A stretch of 58,714 nt of DNA from an uncultured Bacteriovoracaceae bacterium (GTDB lineage: Bacteria; Bdellovibrionota; Bacteriovoracia; Bacteriovoracales; Bacteriovoracaceae), in NCBI GenBank assembly GCA_950054155.1, contig CATLOT010000023.1, forward strand, positions 1-58,714, read 5' to 3'. A program made the position numbers and the translations under genes. Shown piece after piece: positions 6,763 through 15,592 of this stretch (position 1 is the stretch's first letter; every line of letters begins with the position of its first letter). Below the pieces are notes generated by a model. That model did no database searches and was not told the DNA's origin. It saw only the letters and a program-made list of their open reading frames with translations.

Positions 6763-8493
6763 ATGACAGAGACAGTAGGAATCAGACAGCAAAAACAGAC
6801 CTTAAACCCAGTTATTCAAAGATTATTTGAAAAGAAAGGCTGGGGCCCAAAAGAAATTGAAGAATTTTTAAGCTGGGATCTTAAATCGCTCCCTCCCCTT
6901 ACAGAAATGATGGGAATGCAGGAGTGCTCCGAGAGAATCCTCTCTGCTCTTGAAAATGATGAATTGATTGGTATCTACGGCGACTATGATGTTGACGGCA
7001 CCACAAGTTGTGCGCTCTTTTATCATTTCTTTCAAATGATCGGTACCAAAGTAGAACTGATTCAACCGAGCCGCTTTGTTGAAGGTTATGGTCTTCATGC
7101 AAGTAGCATCGATCTTTCTCTCAATAAAGGTATCAAGCTTCTTATTACTGTAGACTGTGGCATTACTAATAATGAAGCTGCTGATTACGCCAAAGAAAAA
7201 GGCCTTGACCTCATTATTACCGACCACCATAAGGATGCACGCGACACCATGCCTGATGCTGTCGCCGTTGTTAATCCCAACCGCAGGGATGAGCCCGAAG
7301 ATTCTCCCCTAAGACCTCTTGCTGGTGTTGGTGTCGCCTTTGCTGTTTGCTGGGATCTCAAGCGAAGACTTGAAGAGAAAGGTCAGCAATGCCCGTCACT
7401 CTATCCCTTACTGCAATTTGTTGCGGTCGGAACAATATGTGATCTGGCCAAACTTACTCCCATGAATATTAAACTTGTTCGTCATGGCCTAAAGCAACTC
7501 CCTAAGACTCAATATGCAGGACTCAAGGCTTTTCTCTCGCCAGAAGAGAGAAGACTGACAAGTATTCCTAGTGAAAAGCTCTCCTTTAATATCGGTCCTC
7601 TTATTAATTCTAAAGGAAGATTAGACCACCCCGAAAAAGCCCTTAACCTTCTCATCAGCGAAAATAGTTCTGAAGCCTATGAATACTATACTCATCTTGA
7701 GTCGAGTAATAAGGAACGTAAATTTATTCAAGCCGAGGTTTTTGCTGAAGCGAAAGAGAAGTTTCTTAAAGGCTTTGATGGATCAGATCCTCTCATTGCC
7801 ATTGTTTATGATGAAGCCTGGCATGAAGGCGTCATAGGAATTGTGGCAAGTAAACTTGTGGAAAGCTATAAAGTTCCCGCCATTGTTTTCACCGACGCCG
7901 AAGAGGAAGGAATAATAAAAGCTTCAGCCCGTGCGGCCGGAGATCTTAATATTTTCTTTTGCCTCAATGAATGCAAAGAATACTTTGTTAAGTTTGGAGG
8001 ACATAAGGCGGCAGCTGGTTTAAGTATGCCTAAAGAGAATCTTGAGCCCTTTAAAAAGAAAATGAATGAGCTTCTAAAAGAGATCCCCTCTATTGAAAGA
8101 ACAGCTCAATTTTCTTATGACCTAGACATTGCCCCTCAAGAAATCACACCAAGATTGGTCAAAGAACTAGAGGGCTTAGAACCCTACGGAATGGGCAACG
8201 AAAAACCCCTCTTTAGAATGAAGGGAATTAAACTAGCAAACTTTGATGTCTTAAAAGATGTTCATGTGCGATGGACTTTCGCTCCTCTTGACCCCGCGAT
8301 CAAAATGCCACCGCTCAAGGGAATTAGCTTCAATTACATTGGAGCCTTTGAAAAGACTCATCCCCAGCAGATTTTCACAAAACAAAATCAACAAGGTGAG
8401 TTAACGGCTTATTTTACCCTGGGAATTAATCGTTTTAACGGAAATGAGTATATTCAACTCATGGTAGAAAAGTTGGCCCTCGACGATCTGTGA
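6763..8493 (+). CDS. recJ: Single-stranded-DNA-specific exonuclease RecJ
   Basis: RecJ degrades single-stranded DNA 5' to 3' in recombination and mismatch repair. The 576-residue protein has the DHH phosphoesterase motifs: DYDVDGTTS (about residues 73-81), a DCG motif in LLITVDCGITNN, the DHH motif in ITDHHKDARD, and a DHHA1-type domain with GGHKAAAGLS near residue 415. Its length is close to the usual 560-580 residues. The start is the first of two nearby ATG codons and has no strong ribosome-binding site, so the exact N-terminus is less certain than the identity. It converges on the cyclophilin gene. Confidence 0.95.
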   Translation: MTETVGIRQQKQTLNPVIQRLFEKKGWGPKEIEEFLSWDLKSLPPLTEMMGMQECSERILSALENDELIGIYGDYDVDGTTSCALFYHFFQMIGTKVELIQPSRFVEGYGLHASSIDLSLNKGIKLLITVDCGITNNEAADYAKEKGLDLIITDHHKDARDTMPDAVAVVNPNRRDEPEDSPLRPLAGVGVAFAVCWDLKRRLEEKGQQCPSLYPLLQFVAVGTICDLAKLTPMNIKLVRHGLKQLPKTQYAGLKAFLSPEERRLTSIPSEKLSFNIGPLINSKGRLDHPEKALNLLISENSSEAYEYYTHLESSNKERKFIQAEVFAEAKEKFLKGFDGSDPLIAIVYDEAWHEGVIGIVASKLVESYKVPAIVFTDAEEEGIIKASARAAGDLNIFFCLNECKEYFVKFGGHKAAAGLSMPKENLEPFKKKMNELLKEIPSIERTAQFSYDLDIAPQEITPRLVKELEGLEPYGMGNEKPLFRMKGIKLANFDVLKDVHVRWTFAPLDPAIKMPPLKGISFNYIGAFEKTHPQQIFTKQNQQGELTAYFTLGINRFNGNEYIQLMVEKLALDDL

Positions 8494-8499
8494 GGGCCA
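8474..8499 (+). terminator. Possible terminator at the end of recJ
   Basis: TGGCCCTC (8474-8481) and GAGGGCCA (8492-8499) form a perfect 8-base-pair stem with a 10-base loop across the recJ stop codon, followed by the moderately T-rich ATCTCTTATT. The stem is strong but the T run is poor, so termination efficiency is uncertain. It lies between two convergent genes. Confidence 0.4.
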
Positions 8500-8506
8500 T
8501 CTCTTA

Positions 8507-9046
8507 TTAGTCGCGAATTACAGTTACTTTTTCCATGACAACTGGAGTTGTAGGACGATCATTAATATCTGTTTCTGTTGCTCCAATCTTTCTCACAGTC
8601 TCAATGCCTTCAATCACTTTTCCAAATACAGTGTGACGACCATCAAGGTGAGGAGTCGGCGCTAAAGTAACAAAGAATTGAGAGCCATTTGTTCCAGGAC
8701 CAGCATTGGCCATAGAAAGAATCCCCTCTCCCTCATGACGAAGTTCGGGAAGACACTCATCAATAAAACGGTATCCTGGTCCACCAGTACCGATTCCCTC
8801 AGGACATCCGCCTTGGATAACAAATCCACCGATCACACGATGAAAAACGAGACCATCATAGAAAGGTCCGCCTTTCTTGGTTTCTTGACGACCTTCAGCG
8901 AGGTTTACAAAGTTCCATACTGTTTCAGGACATTCTTTTGCATAGAGCTCAGCGGTGAACTCACCAAGATTAGTCTTGAAATGGGCTTTGATTCTGTCGA
9001 GATCTTCTTTATGATCATTCTTCTTTACACTTCCTAAACCGAACAT
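8507..9046 (-). CDS. Cyclophilin-type peptidyl-prolyl cis-trans isomerase
   Basis: This enzyme catalyses cis-trans isomerisation of X-Pro bonds. The 179-residue protein shows the cyclophilin core: FHRVIGGFVIQGG with the catalytic Arg, ILSMANAGPGTNGSQFF, and LDGRHTVFGKVIEG. It has no signal peptide, so it is probably cytoplasmic. The start at 9046 is chosen because AAGGAG precedes it. A longer open frame upstream would add 33 residues lacking cyclophilin similarity. An unusual feature is the N-terminal charged stretch VKKNDHKEDLDRIKAHFK before the first strand. It lies 10 bases after the lipoprotein gene on the same strand. Confidence 0.92.
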   Translation of the reverse strand: MFGLGSVKKNDHKEDLDRIKAHFKTNLGEFTAELYAKECPETVWNFVNLAEGRQETKKGGPFYDGLVFHRVIGGFVIQGGCPEGIGTGGPGYRFIDECLPELRHEGEGILSMANAGPGTNGSQFFVTLAPTPHLDGRHTVFGKVIEGIETVRKIGATETDINDRPTTPVVMEKVTVIRD

Positions 9047-9056
9047 AATATTCTCC

Positions 9057-9833
9057 TTAATAGAATTTAGTCTTATATTTTCCTTCAAATACTTTAGGCA
9101 CAGTTTTACCTCTAGGAGCATAGAGCACAATACTCTTTTCTTCAAAGAGATCTGAGAGGTAGATATGATAGCGAGTACTCAACTCCCCCTCTAAAGAAAA
9201 AGGGGTGAGAAGCTCATAGGTTAAAAGTCGAATATTTTTATTGGCTAAGCCTTCTTTTCGCATCCAGGTTTCCATGGCAAAGCGACTCTTACAGAGGGTG
9301 AGAAAGACAGGATGACCATCGGCAAAGCGCTCAGAGTTCACGAGCGCCTTGAGCTTCTTTTCCTTTCCCTCATTGATAAGCGGATCAACCCACAGGAGGT
9401 TGAGCTTCTTATACTTAGGAATACGAAAAACTCTAATTCCCGCTTGGATTTGTTCGCTCACGCGAAAGAAAAGGCGCTCCTCCTCTTTAAAGGGAATATG
9501 GTCGACTTCATTACTTTCTTTAAGCTTACGAAGTTCGTTATTAAACATCAGTTGCAATTGAATCGCTTGTTCGTAATTAAGTGAGAGTGAGTCTCTGACT
9601 TTAGAAAGCTCAAAGAACTTCATCACACCATCGCGACGACAGCTCCCCGCCTCTGAAAAGTTAGCCCAATAGGGAACTTCGGGAAGAAAATAGCGTGTCA
9701 CACCAGAGGAGAGAAAGTATTCCCCTACCTGCCGTCTTCTCATGTCATAGTCATCCGCTTTCTCGGGCGTTTGAGTGCATCCGAAAAGACATGCCATAAT
9801 CACTATGAATGACAGGAAGTTAAATTTCTTCAT
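9057..9833 (-). CDS. Predicted lipoprotein of unknown function
   Basis: This 258-residue protein starts with a lipoprotein signal (FIVIMACLFGC), lipobox L-F-G-C with Cys19 as the lipidation site. The mature part is mixed alpha/beta with no motif I recognise, although LLWVDPLINEGKEKKLKALV and the final beta-rich third suggest one folded domain. Cys64 and Cys182 could form a disulfide. The start codon overlaps the stop of the upstream oxidoreductase gene (TAATG), so the two are translationally coupled. No function can be inferred from sequence alone. Confidence 0.7.
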   Translation of the reverse strand: MKKFNFLSFIVIMACLFGCTQTPEKADDYDMRRRQVGEYFLSSGVTRYFLPEVPYWANFSEAGSCRRDGVMKFFELSKVRDSLSLNYEQAIQLQLMFNNELRKLKESNEVDHIPFKEEERLFFRVSEQIQAGIRVFRIPKYKKLNLLWVDPLINEGKEKKLKALVNSERFADGHPVFLTLCKSRFAMETWMRKEGLANKNIRLLTYELLTPFSLEGELSTRYHIYLSDLFEEKSIVLYAPRGKTVPKVFEGKYKTKFY

Positions 9834-11104
9834 TACGCCCTACTAAAGAAGCGAAAAATATCTTCTCTCGCTTTTTCTAATGCTTCAAAACCATCCTTGG
9901 GGAGTCTCTGCTCCCCATGGGAAATGGGAAAATAGCCCGGCTCTTTGGCCCTTAACATCTCCCCACTTGCAAAGTCCTGTGACAGACCTGCGAAGCCTTT
10001 TTGGCCGATTATACAATCCTGACCAAGAGTCACAAGATCTCTCTTCTCATCATCAGGATTTCTCCATGGAGGAATTTCCATCGTCATAAAAATTTCTTGC
10101 TGATCAATTAACTTATCACAAGAGCTAACAGAATAGCCTTCAAAGAGTCTGAGCCTTGGCTCGGGAAATTCAGGTTGAGGAACTTTCACACGCTCATACT
10201 GAGGAAGCTCTCTCCACTTAAGAATTTCTTTTTCCGTTTGCTGACAACTCTCTCTCCAAGAATTCATTTCATCTGAAATTAAGGTCCTGACCTTTTCTTG
10301 CAGTGGTGACAAGTTGTTCGAGTTGAAAAAGGATTCAAACGTCCGCTCTTTGTCTGTGACAATATTCAGAACCTTGTCCCCACTTTGAAGCCAGTCAAAG
10401 AGAGAGAGGAAAGTTAAGGCGCTAAGAGCACCATCTCCAACAATGGTTACCTTTTTATGTTCTTTAACGGCCTCTAAATCCCTAAGGGCATCAAAGCCAT
10501 AGAGGAAAGAGCCCATTTCTTTAAGCGCTCTTTCGTTAAGAGCAAAGTTCTCACCAGAGCCCAGAGGAAGAGGATTTTGAAAAGGGCCTCTTGTATCAAA
10601 GACCAAATCAAAATCTTCAAAAGATTCAACCTGAGACTTTAAAGAATCAAGAATATTCCCCTCAAGCTTTTCAGCAAGTTCTGGATTTTCTTTTAATTGC
10701 TCGTCGACCATTCCAGAGGGATTCAACCCGTAAGTCACACGAAAGAGATCATAGAGACGGGAGTGGTCCTTAATTTCTTCTGTTTGATGAAGAAATCTCT
10801 TTTGGACTCTTAATACTTTTCGGCCATAGACATGGCCTCTCAACTCGTCGATAAGGGGACTGTAGTAGTCCTCCCAGAGACTTTTAAAGTCAGTGGGACT
10901 GTTGTTGAGATTCAATCTCTCCCTTGTACGAGCGCGTGTGTAATCCGTGCTCTCTATAGGGAGTTCTCCGAAGTTTTCAGCTAAGAATTTTATTTTAGTT
11001 CCAAGGTCACCCTGTCCTATAACTCGGACATCAGCACCCTCATGAAGAAATTCAGCAGCGGCCTCAATAGCAAGAGGACCGCTTCCAATGACAGCAATTT
11101 TCAT
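9833..11104 (-). CDS. FAD/NAD(P)-binding oxidoreductase-like protein
   Basis: This 423-residue protein carries two dinucleotide-binding signatures. One is at the N-terminus (KIAVIGSGPLAIEAAAEFL) and a second near residue 213 (KVTIVGDGALSALTFLS), the two-Rossmann arrangement of pyridine-nucleotide-disulfide-type flavoproteins. The CxxC redox pair of disulfide reductases is missing, so it is not a thioredoxin-reductase-like enzyme. FDTRGPF near residue 170 resembles the FAD-contacting region before the second domain. The substrate is unknown. It is coupled to the downstream lipoprotein gene, which may indicate a shared envelope-related role. Confidence 0.65.
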   Translation of the reverse strand: MKIAVIGSGPLAIEAAAEFLHEGADVRVIGQGDLGTKIKFLAENFGELPIESTDYTRARTRERLNLNNSPTDFKSLWEDYYSPLIDELRGHVYGRKVLRVQKRFLHQTEEIKDHSRLYDLFRVTYGLNPSGMVDEQLKENPELAEKLEGNILDSLKSQVESFEDFDLVFDTRGPFQNPLPLGSGENFALNERALKEMGSFLYGFDALRDLEAVKEHKKVTIVGDGALSALTFLSLFDWLQSGDKVLNIVTDKERTFESFFNSNNLSPLQEKVRTLISDEMNSWRESCQQTEKEILKWRELPQYERVKVPQPEFPEPRLRLFEGYSVSSCDKLIDQQEIFMTMEIPPWRNPDDEKRDLVTLGQDCIIGQKGFAGLSQDFASGEMLRAKEPGYFPISHGEQRLPKDGFEALEKAREDIFRFFSRA

Positions 11105-11145
11105 GGGTTAGGAAATATCACCAAAGAGACTGTGGGGCAAATAGA

Positions 11146-11604
11146 TTACAGGAAATATACCTTATTTGAGCCCTTATCGAGACTTGAGTGTTCAGCAAAC
11201 TTATACATAAAGTCGATGAAACTCTCTACAGCAGCAAAGCTTGGCATCGACTTATCGAATTCACACCCATACTGCATATAAGTTTGACCATCCTCATCAA
11301 CGAATTCACGGCCATACTTAACTTCCATGACGACAGGAATAAAAGTCTTCTTAGTGAAGTACATTCTCATCGTGATTTCAGTAGTTTCTTCAATTTTTGT
11401 GTCTCTCGCTCCATTCCAAGGAACCTGAAAGAGGCAACCATCATGCGAAACATCAACAAGGCTTACGGGATAAATCGTGCCACCTTGGTCTACAACCGTG
11501 TAAGCGCCGAGAAAGTTATTAAAGAGGATACGCTCAAACTGACGACGCTTAAGTTCAATATTCTCTTTTCTCTTCTCTAAAAAATCTAATACCTTATCGG
11601 CCAT
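11146..11604 (-). CDS. PilZ-domain protein (candidate c-di-GMP receptor)
   Basis: This 152-residue protein has the two PilZ signatures in order: R21-Q-F-E-R25 (RxxxR) and D51-V-S-H-D-G56 (D-x-S-x-x-G), 26 residues apart. A beta-barrel-like region with EVKYGREF and QYGCEFDKS follows. In this family these residues bind cyclic di-GMP, and binding is plausible because both motifs are complete. The helical N-terminus (EKRKENIELKRRQFE) precedes the barrel. The start at 11604 follows AAGGAG. An upstream in-frame ATG would add ten residues with a worse site. Its target is unknown. Predatory and motile bacteria often use many PilZ proteins. Confidence 0.8.
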   Translation of the reverse strand: MADKVLDFLEKRKENIELKRRQFERILFNNFLGAYTVVDQGGTIYPVSLVDVSHDGCLFQVPWNGARDTKIEETTEITMRMYFTKKTFIPVVMEVKYGREFVDEDGQTYMQYGCEFDKSMPSFAAVESFIDFMYKFAEHSSLDKGSNKVYFL

Positions 11605-11662
11605 TGAAGACTCCTTGAATTGTTTATGCTTCAAGGACTATTCGGCTTATTGGGCAGCAAAC

Positions 11663-12652
11663 TTAAAGATTTTTGCTCCACTGAGGGTTTTGAGAAACTT
11701 CTTCTGAGATACGCTTAAAGGACTCTAATCTACTGAAAATACGTTCAGTTTCCTGATCGCTCCACTCGGTTTTTGCTCTTTGCCAAAAAGCACACCCTTT
11801 AGAGTTCTCTTCGTGATGACAGTTGTTGAATTTGCAGTGAATTGCAATTTCCTCAAGATCTGGGAAAAAGCTTATCATTTCCTCGGGATCGATATCCTCT
11901 AAGCTAAAAGAGCGAATCCCCGGACTATCAATTAACTTAAATGTTGGAAGATAAAGAAGCTCAGACCATGTCGTGGTGTGAGAGCCCTTGCCTACTTTTC
12001 CAACCTTGTGAGTTTTTAACTCAACCTTGCCGTCTGCTAGAGAAGTGATGGTATGACTCTTTCCCACACCTGACTGACCGAGAAAAATAGCTGTTCGCTC
12101 TTTCAACGTTTCTTTAAGCTCCACCCAGCCCTTCTCTAAAAAGCGAGGTCCATACTCTTCCCCCTTTAAGGCAGAGACTTCAAAACACTCAACTCCTAAT
12201 GGCTCAAGCCTCTTTTGTTCCCACAGAATATCAGTTTCACTGTCATCAAGCTGATCACATTTATTAAAAACCACAATCGGCTTAATACCCCACTGACAGG
12301 CGCGAACAAGGAAGCGATCCACAATCCCCTGCTTAAACTGAGGCTTACTAACGGAGCTTAAAATCACAAGTAGTGAGCAATTAGCCGCCGTTACTTTCTT
12401 CTTTTGCTCTCGAACAGAAATCCTAAAGATTTCACTTTCACGAGGTAACACTTCTTCAATGCTATATTCACCTGACTCTTCATAGAAAGAAAGGTTAACA
12501 AAATCACCGACGACAACCGTGTCCCCTTTTAGGAGGTTCCCCTTCGCAGTAGCTTCAACGACTTCCAATGTATCGAGGAAGGCGCATGAAAAGACGCGCT
12601 GGGCGCTTCTTATCACTTGAGCTCGTTTGTAATTTGCTTCATTCGCCGTCAC
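11663..12652 (-). CDS. rsgA: Ribosome small-subunit-dependent GTPase RsgA
   Basis: RsgA checks late assembly of the 30S subunit and hydrolyses GTP. The 329-residue protein has an N-terminal OB-fold, then circularly permuted G motifs: G4 as NKCDQL first, then G1 GQSGVGKS and G3 DSPGIR. It ends with a zinc motif (CKFNNCHHEENSKGC). This order is diagnostic. The start overlaps the end of the upstream FAD-oxidase gene by 14 bases, so the two share a transcript. Confidence 0.95.
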   Translation of the reverse strand: MTANEANYKRAQVIRSAQRVFSCAFLDTLEVVEATAKGNLLKGDTVVVGDFVNLSFYEESGEYSIEEVLPRESEIFRISVREQKKKVTAANCSLLVILSSVSKPQFKQGIVDRFLVRACQWGIKPIVVFNKCDQLDDSETDILWEQKRLEPLGVECFEVSALKGEEYGPRFLEKGWVELKETLKERTAIFLGQSGVGKSHTITSLADGKVELKTHKVGKVGKGSHTTTWSELLYLPTFKLIDSPGIRSFSLEDIDPEEMISFFPDLEEIAIHCKFNNCHHEENSKGCAFWQRAKTEWSDQETERIFSRLESFKRISEEVSQNPQWSKNL

Positions 12653-14000
12653 GCTGACCTCTTAAAAATCCAAAGGGGAAAAAGACTAAGCTTGGATCCA
12701 TTTCTTTCTTTAGTATAGCAAAGAGTTTCTCTTGTGCGCAGGTGTAAAAGGGTTTGATAAAGTCCTGCTTAAGTAGTCCAATTCCATGTTCTGCAAAAGG
12801 ACTTCCCCCAACCTCTTTAACCCAGTGATAAAGCTCTTCGAGAAGATCCTGACACTGACTAACCTGCGCTTGAGTGGGCATAAAATTAAAGTGAAGATGG
12901 GCATCACCAAAGTGTCCAAAGAGGTTATAGCGAATCCCTTTTTGAGAAAGCTCTCTGTATTTTAGAAGAAGCTCTTGAAACCTCTCACCACTCACTTGAA
13001 TATCTGTTCCTTTTTTGACGACCCCAACTTGTGAGTTTCTCTCAAAAACCCTTCTTGGAATGGCCATCCGAAGAGAGATCGCTCTATTTTCACTGACAGC
13101 AAAGAAGTCATCTGGGCCAATATGCTTTAGTTGGCTTAAGAGATTGTCATAGATATTTTCAAGCTCACTCTCTCGTACTTCTAGGTACACTATATCTTTG
13201 CCTTCACGGGGTCGATCCTCAGGGTCGAGATAGCGCCAAGAGTTCTCATCAAGCAACTCACAAGAAAGGACATCTTGGCGAAATTCTTGGACGGCTTCAA
13301 AGAGTTCAAGGTGAGCAGTGAAATCTTCCTCCCACTTGGGAAGAGCGACAAAGAGATAATGGACATTCTCTAAGGGGGTCGTCTTAAAGACGCCCTTCGT
13401 GACAACTCCAAGTTGTCCCTCAGTACCGATAAGAAGATCTGTCTCCTTTTCAAAGCGAGGGAAAGGACCATTCTTAAACGAAGCATAACCTGCAAATGTA
13501 TTTTGGTAATTAAGAATCTCTTCTTGGTAGGAAGATAGGTGAGAGCTTTCCACTAAGTCTCTCTCGGCACTCAAAACCTCATCCTCTCCCCTGAAATTAA
13601 TGAAGGCCAATTCTACGACCTGATCGCGTAAAGTACCAAAACCAAAACAACGCTCACCCGTACAGCTTGTGCTGACCCCGGCAAGAACACAGGCCAGCTC
13701 CTCAGTGGGAGCGGTCATAATATCTCGCCCCTTAGAGCGGCAAAAAGCCTTGGCCTCAGACCAAGTCACAGGGCCTTCAACATGAAGCTGCTGACGTTCA
13801 TCTAAATGACATTTCTTGGGAAGTTGCGAAAGGTCCCCCATACACCAATCACCCCAGCTATTCTCTTGAGCGTATTGGGCCAATTGATCGTAGGCGACAA
13901 CGGTGGAGGTCTTACTCCCATGGTAAATCGTGGCCGTGCCCTTTAAAATATGCCCTCTCACCTCATCGAGAGAGGTGAAGGTCTTCTTGGTCATTGTCAT
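12639..14000 (-). CDS. FAD-linked oxidase (GlcD/D-lactate dehydrogenase type)
   Basis: This 453-residue protein matches the FAD-binding type 4 (PCMH) oxidase family, which oxidises 2-hydroxy acids such as D-lactate or glycolate. Landmarks are a weak FAD-binding N-terminal half (SCTGERCFGFGTLRD), GTEGQLGVVTKGVFKTTPLE near residue 205, the C-terminal GHFGDAHLHFNFMP with metal- or substrate-binding histidines, and EHGIGLLKQDFI. The usual PGG near the N-terminus is not obvious, so the FAD pyrophosphate loop is divergent. There is no membrane segment. The substrate is not determined. It shares a transcript with rsgA. Confidence 0.75.
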   Translation of the reverse strand: MTMTKKTFTSLDEVRGHILKGTATIYHGSKTSTVVAYDQLAQYAQENSWGDWCMGDLSQLPKKCHLDERQQLHVEGPVTWSEAKAFCRSKGRDIMTAPTEELACVLAGVSTSCTGERCFGFGTLRDQVVELAFINFRGEDEVLSAERDLVESSHLSSYQEEILNYQNTFAGYASFKNGPFPRFEKETDLLIGTEGQLGVVTKGVFKTTPLENVHYLFVALPKWEEDFTAHLELFEAVQEFRQDVLSCELLDENSWRYLDPEDRPREGKDIVYLEVRESELENIYDNLLSQLKHIGPDDFFAVSENRAISLRMAIPRRVFERNSQVGVVKKGTDIQVSGERFQELLLKYRELSQKGIRYNLFGHFGDAHLHFNFMPTQAQVSQCQDLLEELYHWVKEVGGSPFAEHGIGLLKQDFIKPFYTCAQEKLFAILKKEMDPSLVFFPFGFLRGQRDGE

Positions 14001-14075
14001 GGCTTATTGATACCACGGGCGATTTAGCCCCCCAATCTTTTAGTCGAAAAAAACTACGCGCTTCTCAGCAAATTC

Positions 14076-14104
14076 TTGACATCTGGGCCTAAAGCCCCTA
14101 AATT
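14076..14104 (+). promoter_or_regulatory. Promoter of the tRNA-Arg gene
   Basis: TTGACA (14076-14081) is followed after exactly 17 bases by TAAATT (14099-14104). This is a near-consensus sigma-70 promoter placed 19 bases before the mature tRNA-Arg start. The spacer contains GGGCCTAAAGCCC, a small inverted repeat. Confidence 0.75.
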
Positions 14105-14122
14105 TCGAAGTTCATGTAATGT

Positions 14123-14199
14123 GCATCCGTAGCTCAGTTGGATAGAGCACTCGCCTTCTAAGCGAATGGTCGCAGGTTCGAATCCTGCCGGATGCGCCA
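14123..14199 (+). tRNA. tRNA-Arg(TCT)
   Basis: The 77-base gene has the acceptor pair GCATCCG/CGGATGC, a D arm with GCTC/GAGC, anticodon loop CTTCTAA with anticodon TCT, T loop TTCGAAT and an encoded CCA at 14197-14199. The outermost pair of the anticodon stem is a C-A mismatch; the other four pair. The discriminator base is G. A strong promoter lies directly upstream. An ISL3-type element starts 32 bases after the gene, which itself is intact. Confidence 0.95.
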
Positions 14200-14231
14200 C
14201 TTAATTCTCCATAGAAATCACCAGTAATTCA

Positions 14232-15568
14232 GACTCTTATCCCTTCATGGTGGAACACACCGCACTCAAGCCCTAGCCATAGGCATTTAGAACCTTCAAT
14301 CTGTAATTCGCAAACGACTTAAATCCGTAAGCCCGCTTCTGCACGAGCTTTGAGTTGTTATTGAAGGCCTCGGTTCTAGCATTGGTAATACGAGTTGAGA
14401 AGTAACGCAGGATCTCCTCAGCCCACTTTTTGAGGGTATTTTTAAGGCGCTGGAGGGGTTTGAGCTTCTTTGTCTCTAACCATTTGATAAGCGCATTTAA
14501 GGATCTTCTGGCCTTACCAAGCCCTCGGCAGCGGTAGACGGTATGAAGCTTTTCCTTGGCCCAGTAGGCATCAAAAACATCAGGGTTTTTCTTAAGCCAA
14601 TGATCAAGTTCGATGCGATCTTCAAAGTGGAGATTTCCTCTATTTCTTAGGAGAAGCTTTCTCATTTTGTGTGTTCTCTTGTCTCCGGTTACAGCGATAC
14701 GATTTGAGTTTAGAGTGGGAGTGATAAGTCTTAAAACGTGGAACTTATCAGCGACAATTTTAGCGTTTGGAAAGAACTTTTGAACGAAGGTTTTATAGCT
14801 ATCGGCCAGGTCAATGACCACGTGGGTGACATTTTCTCTGCCAGGAATATAGCTTAATCCTTCAATAAGTTTTTGATGAGACTTGCCTTGAATAAGCTCT
14901 TTTGGACGTTTGTTTTGATAGTCGACAATGAGGGTGGCAAAGTTTCGAGCACCACGGCGTTTGTCCTTACTGAAGCCGTGTTCATCGATTCCAATAGTTT
15001 TAGGCCAGGGATTATTTTGCCTTTCTTTTTGTTTTAAGCGCAGCTGTTTGTAGTAAGACTTATAAATAGTTTTGTATCCACAACGATGAGCTTTTTTGAC
15101 TCTTTTGAGGTCTTGGAAGTTTTCACAGGCCCAGTAAATAGAGCGTACAAATCGCTGAGTTAAACGACCACCCTTATTAACCCCCTGAATAGGCTCAGTA
15201 AAAACACTCTTACAACTAGGACAACGGAAACGACGTTTAGTAACCTTTAAAGTCATGTACTTGCCCCTGATTGGAGCATCCTTGAGGGTAATGGTTCTTT
15301 TGTCATGAACCTTTGTTGAGGGTGTCGCACATTTAGGACAGACTTCAAACTTTGAGCGTTTGATAGCGACCACGGTAAAGTTAGCAATTCCACTCTTATA
15401 GGAGTGAGAAAATTTCAGTTCAGGAAGTAGAAAGGTTTGGATAAGATGTTGATAAGGCATAGAGGTCTCCTTTTATAGTTAAGCGTCAACTCAATTATAA
15501 ATAGAAGATTTCTATGCCTTTTTTTGTGCCTTATGATGCGGTGAAAACACCCTCAAGTGTGAAGAGCC
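14232..15568 (-). mobile_element. ISL3-family insertion sequence
   Basis: A single ISL3-type transposase gene is bounded by imperfect terminal inverted repeats of about 39 bases. The left end starts GACTCTT (14232) and the right end, read inwards, starts GGCTCTT (15568). The inner parts share GGTG and a CACCGCA block. The resulting length is 1337 bp. No identical 8-base target duplication is visible, with flanks GTAATTCA and AAAGTTAA. The insertion is therefore old or rearranged, or the ends are slightly misplaced. The transposase frame looks intact. Confidence 0.75.
14273..15460 (-). CDS. ISL3-family transposase
   Basis: This 395-residue protein has an N-terminal zinc-finger region (CPKCATPSTKVHD and, about 38 residues later, RCPSCKSVF), a helix-turn-helix region, and a DDE catalytic core. 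The core shows TIGIDEHGFSKDKR with the first Asp, HVVIDLADSYKTF and ADKFHVLRL with the second Asp region, and a C-terminal Glu in RITNARTEAFNNNSKLVQKRAYGFKSF, the ISL3 signature. The length is close to the usual 400 residues and there is no frameshift, so it may be active. AAGGAGACC upstream provides a good ribosome-binding site. Confidence 0.93.
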   Translation of the reverse strand: MPYQHLIQTFLLPELKFSHSYKSGIANFTVVAIKRSKFEVCPKCATPSTKVHDKRTITLKDAPIRGKYMTLKVTKRRFRCPSCKSVFTEPIQGVNKGGRLTQRFVRSIYWACENFQDLKRVKKAHRCGYKTIYKSYYKQLRLKQKERQNNPWPKTIGIDEHGFSKDKRRGARNFATLIVDYQNKRPKELIQGKSHQKLIEGLSYIPGRENVTHVVIDLADSYKTFVQKFFPNAKIVADKFHVLRLITPTLNSNRIAVTGDKRTHKMRKLLLRNRGNLHFEDRIELDHWLKKNPDVFDAYWAKEKLHTVYRCRGLGKARRSLNALIKWLETKKLKPLQRLKNTLKKWAEEILRYFSTRITNARTEAFNNNSKLVQKRAYGFKSFANYRLKVLNAYG

Positions 15569-15592
15569 AAAGTTAATCCATGCTACTTAATT

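Noticed and set aside
9046-9145. 33-residue extension of the cyclophilin
   Set aside because: It lies inside the preceding lipoprotein gene's end, and the AAGGAG site favours 9046.
14224-15576. 8-base target duplication of the insertion sequence
   Set aside because: GTAATTCA on the left and AAAGTTAA on the right do not match, and shifting by a few bases does not help.
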